Shown piece by piece: positions 59,770-64,000 of a DNA stretch of 64,000 bases (position 1 is the first letter of the stretch; each line of letters starts with the position of its first letter). This DNA comes from Bordetella genomosp. 4 (GTDB lineage Bacteria > Pseudomonadota > Gammaproteobacteria > Burkholderiales > Burkholderiaceae_B), in contig NZ_NEVQ01000013.1 of assembly GCF_002261185.1 (NCBI RefSeq), forward strand, positions 1,054,001-1,118,000. The letters run 5' to 3'. Below the pieces are notes generated by a model that saw nothing but the letters and a program-made list of their open reading frames with translations, was not told the DNA's origin and searched no databases. The translations under genes and the position numbers were made by a program.

Positions 59770-60516
59770 TCAGTTCGACCAGCCGCCGTCGATGATCTGC
59801 GTGGTGCCAGTCGTGAAGCTGGACTCGTCTGACGCGAGATACAACGCCAGGGCGGCAATCTCTTGCGGTTTTCCTACCCGCCCAATGGGTTGGCGGGACA
59901 CGAAATCTGCCCGCACCTGTTCTATGGATTTTCCATATTTGTCGGCTTGGCCGGCAATGCGCTCCTGCAAGGACGGTGACTCGACTGTGCCGGGACAAAT
60001 ACTGTTGCAGCGAATGCCCTGCCCGACAAAATCCGCCGCGATGGATTTGGTCAGGCCGACCACGGCCGCCTTGCTGGCGCCGTATGCAAATCGGTTAGGC
60101 ACACCCTTGACGCTGGATGCAGCCGAGGCCATATTGATGATAGAGCCACGGCCCTGGCGCAGCATGCCCGGCAAAAATGCGCGGATCGTCTCGTACATGG
60201 CGGTGACGTTCAACGCAAAGGAAAAGTCCCAAGCCTGGCGATCGCAACCCAGGATACTGCCGTCATGCACATAGCCTGCGCAATTGAACAACACGTCGAT
60301 ATCGCCCAATTCGGCCGCCAGCGCATTGATCGCACCGGAATCCATCACGTCCAATTGCCGCGTTTCGCAGCCACTGAGTTTACTTAGCAACTCTGGTTTG
60401 ATATCGGTGGCGATGACCCGCGCGCCCTCTGCGATGAACAACTCGGCCGTTGCGCGACCAATGCCTTGGCCCGCTGCCGTCACCAAGGCGATTTTTCCTG
60501 CCAAACGATCAGCCAT
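59770..60516 (-). CDS. SDR dehydrogenase, 2-keto-3-deoxy-L-fuconate dehydrogenase-like
   Basis: 248 aa short-chain dehydrogenase. NAD motif TAAGQGIGRATAE, NCAGYVHDG, catalytic Ser in NMASAASSVKGV, Tyr/Lys in YGASKAAVVGLTK, and the end DGGWSN. The blocks AKAEL-like start and SIAADFVGQGIRCNSICPGT closely resemble the Xanthomonas-type fuconate pathway enzyme. ATG 60516 has GGAG at 5 nt; ATG 60519 is also possible. Confidence 0.87.
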   Translation of the reverse strand: MADRLAGKIALVTAAGQGIGRATAELFIAEGARVIATDIKPELLSKLSGCETRQLDVMDSGAINALAAELGDIDVLFNCAGYVHDGSILGCDRQAWDFSFALNVTAMYETIRAFLPGMLRQGRGSIINMASAASSVKGVPNRFAYGASKAAVVGLTKSIAADFVGQGIRCNSICPGTVESPSLQERIAGQADKYGKSIEQVRADFVSRQPIGRVGKPQEIAALALYLASDESSFTTGTTQIIDGGWSN

Positions 60517-60549
60517 CATGTCTCCGTTTGTTGATTGAATGGATTTCAG

Positions 60550-60702
60550 TTTTATATATAAAAATATTTTTTATCACGTATCCAACGTAACTTGGCTATT
60601 AATATAGTATTTTTTGCTTTGCCTGGGGAAAATACAGCGCTCCCGGCCGAAAAATTTTTCCCAAAATTATTTTATATATAGGATTAATTTTTATATATAA
60701 AA
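60550..60702. promoter_or_regulatory. palindromic operators shared by divergent units
   Basis: TTTTATATATAAAA occurs exactly at 60550-60563 and 60689-60702; a partial copy TTTTATATATAGGA is at 60670-60683. The 250-bp region is strongly AT-rich against a GC-rich background and separates the SDR-FAH operon from IclR. Natural binding sites for the IclR-type regulator (inference). Confidence 0.78.
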
Positions 60703-60767
60703 TTGCTCCTCCGTGATGTGCGGCTCTGCTGCCGCGGCGTCCACCCCTGCTACTCGGCCCTGGATAT

Positions 60768-61613
60768 ATGAGTACCTCCATTCCCCCCTCAGATAACTTG
60801 CCGAACCACCATGCCGTGGGCGAAGCGCTGGTCGAAAAGGCTGCGCGCTACAGCGCGCCTGCGCTGGAAAAAGGCTTGGACATCCTGGAAGCGCTCAGCG
60901 CCAGTGCACAGGGCTATACGCTGAACCAGCTCAGCCAGGTCCTGGGACGCAACGTGAATGAGATTTTCCGTATGGTCGTGACGCTGCAGCACCGCGGCTA
61001 CATCCAGACTGACGAGAACGACCGCTACACGCTGACGCTCAAAATGTTCACCCTGGCAAACCGCCAACCGCCACTCAAATCGCTCGTGAGTGCGGCATTG
61101 CCATTGCTGCAAGAGCTGGCCGAGCGCACACGCCAGTCCGCCCATCTGGCCATCTATCAAAACGGCCGTGTCGTTGTCGTAGCCCAGGCCGACAGCCCGG
61201 AACGCTGGTCGTTCGGCCTGAAGGTCGGTGTTGTGATGGGACTGACCGATACGTCCTCGGGCCACGTCCTGCTGGCCTATCAAGACGAGGTGACCCGCAC
61301 ACGCATGCTGAGCAGCCATATCCATGTCGAGGGCGAGCTCGACATGGATCCGGGGCAATTGTTTTCATTGCTGGAGACTGTGCGCCAGACCGGCTACGCC
61401 ATGATGCCCAGTATTCAGATCCAAGGCGTAACGAATATCGCCCATCCCGTGTGGGGCCAGGGGCAACGCGTGGTGGCCGCCATCAATATCCCGCATATCG
61501 CCCGCATTGACGGTACGCCCACACCGAATACCGAGCAGATCAAACAGATGCTGGCCGAGATTTGCACGCGCCTGTCTCAGCGAATCAGCGAAGCGCCTGA
61601 TCTTCAGGGTTGA
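60768..61613 (+). CDS. IclR-family regulator
   Basis: 281 aa. wHTH (ALEKGLDILEALSASAQGYT then LNQLSQVLGRNVNEIFRMVV) and the IclR effector domain (SAHLAIYQNGRVVVVAQADS; GLTDTSSGHVLLAYQ). N-terminal 30 residues are an extension. Divergent from the SDR-FAH genes and upstream of a TAXI-TRAP transporter, so likely controls both. Confidence 0.92.
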   Translation: MSTSIPPSDNLPNHHAVGEALVEKAARYSAPALEKGLDILEALSASAQGYTLNQLSQVLGRNVNEIFRMVVTLQHRGYIQTDENDRYTLTLKMFTLANRQPPLKSLVSAALPLLQELAERTRQSAHLAIYQNGRVVVVAQADSPERWSFGLKVGVVMGLTDTSSGHVLLAYQDEVTRTRMLSSHIHVEGELDMDPGQLFSLLETVRQTGYAMMPSIQIQGVTNIAHPVWGQGQRVVAAINIPHIARIDGTPTPNTEQIKQMLAEICTRLSQRISEAPDLQG

Positions 61614-61808
61614 AGATGGCTGCAGAGGAATGCGGCGCCTCCGGGGAGAGCGCTGCGCGGCACCGTGCGGCGAGAAAGTCCCGATTGACGCTTCGCTTGA
61701 ACGCGAGTTAAACAAGGGCAGGACTCGCCCGAGTCCACACAAGCAAAAAGCGCAAACAGGCGGGCATCCTCTCGCGGCAATGTCCGGCCCGGCGCACAAG
61801 GAGACCAC

Positions 61809-62771
61809 ATGAAGCTTTCAGTAAAGAGGTTTGCATGTATCCTGGGTTTCTCACTGCTGGCCGTGCAGACGGCCGGGGCCGAGAACCTCTCCATTGCAAC
61901 GGGCGGCACGGGCGGGGTCTATTACCCGATCGGCGGCGGCATGGCTTCCATTCTGTCCAAGAAAGTCCCTGGCATGGAGGCCACGGCGGAAGTCACCGGC
62001 GGGTCCGTGGACAATCTCAAACTGGTGGGCTCGGATGACAGCTATATCGGCATGACCATGTCCGATGCGGCGCTGGACGCCTACCAGGGAAAAGACAAAT
62101 TCAAGGGAAATAAACAGGCACTGCGCACGCTGATGATCATGTATCCCAACAGCATGCATGTCGTCACGTTGCAGGGTAAAAACATAGAAAAATTCGCCGA
62201 TCTGAAAGGCAAACGCATATCGACGGGATCGCCCGGCAGCGCGACCGAAGTAATGGCGTTTCGCCAATTGGAGGCTGCCGGGTTGGATCGTGACAAGGAT
62301 GTCCAACGCGAGCGCCTGAGCGTGGCCGAATCGGTCAATGCCCTGAAAGACAACAAGATCGATGCGTTCTTTTGGGTTGGAGGCCTGCCCACTGCAGCGG
62401 TGACAGACCTGGCCAACACACCGGGCACCACGTTGTTGATGATAGACAACGCCGAACTGGTGCCGGCCATGAACGAGAAGTACGGCAAACTCTACGTGCA
62501 ATCGGTCATCGGCAAAGACGTCTACCGCGGCATGAAGACCGACAACAAGAATGCCAACGTGATGAACCTGCTGGTGGCTAACGAGGAGATGGACGACAAG
62601 ACGGCCTACAACATCGTCAAGACCATCTTTGAAAGCCGTGACGATCTGATTGCCGTACACAAGATCACGGCGGACTTTGCGCTCGACAAACAAAAGTCGG
62701 CAGCCAGCCCCATTCCCTTTCACCCCGGCGCGGCGAAGTATTTCCAGGAACGCGGCGTCTCGCTCGATTAA
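61809..62771 (+). CDS. TAXI-family TRAP transporter binding protein
   Basis: 320 aa periplasmic binding protein. Signal peptide (ACILGFSLLAVQTAGA), then TAXI blocks LSIATGGTGGVYYPIGGGMA, LKGKRISTGSPGSATEVMAF and DAFFWVGGLPTAAVTDLA. AAGGAG upstream of ATG 61809. TAXI-TRAP substrates are often dicarboxylates or glutamate; with the neighbouring sugar-acid genes a sugar acid is possible. 195 bp after IclR, gap without recognised gene. Confidence 0.93.
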   Translation: MKLSVKRFACILGFSLLAVQTAGAENLSIATGGTGGVYYPIGGGMASILSKKVPGMEATAEVTGGSVDNLKLVGSDDSYIGMTMSDAALDAYQGKDKFKGNKQALRTLMIMYPNSMHVVTLQGKNIEKFADLKGKRISTGSPGSATEVMAFRQLEAAGLDRDKDVQRERLSVAESVNALKDNKIDAFFWVGGLPTAAVTDLANTPGTTLLMIDNAELVPAMNEKYGKLYVQSVIGKDVYRGMKTDNKNANVMNLLVANEEMDDKTAYNIVKTIFESRDDLIAVHKITADFALDKQKSAASPIPFHPGAAKYFQERGVSLD

Positions 62772-62861
62772 GCAGGCTCCGCTTTATGCCGGTCTCGCCT
62801 CAGGCGAGGCCGGCGTCGGCACACCTTGCCGTAACCGCATCCTGGAAGAGAGTCTCCGGCA

Positions 62862-64000
62862 ATGATCGAATCCAACGAACAGAATTCCGCACAGGTCAGT
62901 GACGAGGCCTTGCGCAAGGCCGAGCAATATATCGAGGAAGAGGAAGGCGCGATCAATCGTATCGGCGGCAAGCTGGGCGTGTTTCTGGCAGTGGTGGCGG
63001 TATTGATGTCGCTATTCCATCTGTACGCTGCTTACGCGATCGTGCCTACGCAGGCGCTGCGTCCCTTGCACGTGAGCATGGTGCTGGCGCTGTGCTTTCT
63101 GATGTTCCCCATCGCCAAACGTTATCGGCATCGCATCATGTGGTGGGACTGGCTCATGGCTGCGCTGGCGGTCGCTATCGTGGTCTATCTGCTGTTGGGT
63201 GGCGACGATTTCACCGACCGCAACACCTTGCCCAATGGCTGGGACATTGCTTTTGGATCGGCCTTGATTCTGTTGGTGCTGGAGGCAATGCGCCGCACGA
63301 TAGGCTGGATTCTGCCCGTCATATCGAGCTGTTTTCTGCTGTACGCCTTTCTGGGCGACTATCTGCCTCACCCCTGGACACATCGAGGCTATGACCTGGG
63401 ACGGCTGGTAGGCTTCATGTACATGACGCTCGAGGGCATCTATGGGGTCGCCGCGGATGTATCCTCATCCTTGATCATTCTGTTCACGATTTTCGGCGCT
63501 TTTCTGCAGTTTTCCGGTGCCGGGAAGTTCTATATCGATTTCTCTTTTTCAGCCATGGGAGGCAAACCCGCCGGCGCGGGACGCACCGTGGTGCTGGCCT
63601 CTTTTCTGCTGGGCGGACCATCGGGTTCGGGCGTTGCTACGACGGTGACACTAGGTACGGTGGCGTGGCCTATGTTGGCCAAAGTCGGTTACGCGCGCAA
63701 CGCGGCAGGCGGACTATTATCAGCGGGCGGGCTGGGGGCAATCATTTCGCCGCCAGTGATGGGAGCTGCAGCTTTTATCATCGCCGAGTTCCTGCACATC
63801 TCGTATCTGGACGTGCTGCTGATGGCGGCCATCCCGACCTTGCTCTTTTATCTCGCGCTGTTTTTCATGGTCGAGATCGATGTGCACAAGTACGGCATGC
63901 ACAACGTCGACATCAAGCGCGTAGACACGGTGTGGAATCTGACTCGACGCTATTGGTACCATTTTCTGTCGCTGGTTTCCATCATTGCGTTCATGCTGCT
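62862..64000 (+). CDS. TRAP transporter fused permease (partial)
   Basis: Open from ATG 62862 to the window end (379 codons). Starts MIESNEQNSAQVSDEALRKA, a cytoplasmic acidic helix (EQYIEEEEGA), then many membrane segments: small-subunit type region first, then DctM-type (SGAGKFYIDFSFSAMGG, GGPSGSGVATTVTLGTVAWP, GGLGAIISPPVMGAAAF). Matches the fused 4TM-12TM permeases that go with TAXI proteins. The 3' end lies outside. Confidence 0.9.
   Translation, partial: MIESNEQNSAQVSDEALRKAEQYIEEEEGAINRIGGKLGVFLAVVAVLMSLFHLYAAYAIVPTQALRPLHVSMVLALCFLMFPIAKRYRHRIMWWDWLMAALAVAIVVYLLLGGDDFTDRNTLPNGWDIAFGSALILLVLEAMRRTIGWILPVISSCFLLYAFLGDYLPHPWTHRGYDLGRLVGFMYMTLEGIYGVAADVSSSLIILFTIFGAFLQFSGAGKFYIDFSFSAMGGKPAGAGRTVVLASFLLGGPSGSGVATTVTLGTVAWPMLAKVGYARNAAGGLLSAGGLGAIISPPVMGAAAFIIAEFLHISYLDVLLMAAIPTLLFYLALFFMVEIDVHKYGMHNVDIKRVDTVWNLTRRYWYHFLSLVSIIAFML

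Overview
The window is a stretch of a GC-rich Burkholderiales chromosome, most likely from the Alcaligenaceae (Bordetella/Achromobacter-type). The grounds are the dapC-dapD-dapE-prmB gene order, a Bug/TctC-type binding protein, and a fused indolepyruvate ferredoxin oxidoreductase. The genus call is inference from gene content only. An almost complete temperate siphophage genome (about 41.4 kb, 2373-43793) is integrated in the 3' end of a tRNA-Leu(UAG) gene and is bounded by a perfect 18-base direct repeat.

Left chromosomal flank (1-2372): a DUF2513-like acidic protein, a small membrane protein, a PaaI-type thioesterase and a UPF0114/YqhA membrane protein with a strong terminator. A second terminator, reading leftward, appears to be the original terminator of the tRNA-Leu gene, now 41 kb away.

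Prophage. Next to attL lie forward-strand accessory genes (SRAP/HMCES-type DNA-repair protein and three unknown genes, one with a zinc-ribbon-like pattern). A long leftward late block runs from 25.4 kb down to 4.36 kb: HNH, small and large terminase, HK97-type portal, ClpP-like protease, capsid, head-tail joining genes, tail tube, tail chaperones made through a -1 frameshift, tape measure, tail tip and fibre genes, a GH19 endolysin, membrane/coiled-coil lysis proteins and a nested Rz/Rz1 pair. A glycosyltransferase-like and a methyltransferase gene sit as cargo between capsid and connector. Early leftward genes (25.5-30.4 kb) cover a Q-like antiterminator, RusA, DnaB, helicase loader/initiator, DUF968-like, NinB, CII-like and Cro-like proteins. 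The CI repressor (30506) faces right, separated from cro by three related operators. Two lipoproteins and a MazF/PemK-like toxin follow (lysogeny genes). A second operator/promoter with the same motif drives a rightward operon (33.7-42.7 kb), after a structured leader of about 690 nt without a gene. That operon carries a Sak4-like ATPase, an SSB-like protein, Gp157, HNH-AP2, a C5 cytosine methyltransferase that overlaps a second long protein-like frame, many small genes and an excisionase-like protein. The integrase is convergent with it, next to attR.

Right chromosomal flank (43776-64000): tRNA-Leu; the lysine/diaminopimelate operon dapC-dapD-dapE continuing into prmB and an ABC-F ATPase; a Bug-type binding protein with a domain-permuted aconitase-family enzyme and a LysR regulator; the fused indolepyruvate ferredoxin oxidoreductase opposite another LysR regulator; a two-gene sugar-acid module (SDR plus FAH hydrolase, closest to the L-fuconate diketo-hydrolase route) transcribed away from an IclR regulator and a TAXI-TRAP transporter whose permease runs off the window. 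The shared intergenic region holds two exact copies of a 14-base palindrome.

No CRISPR array, rRNA gene or insertion sequence was seen.
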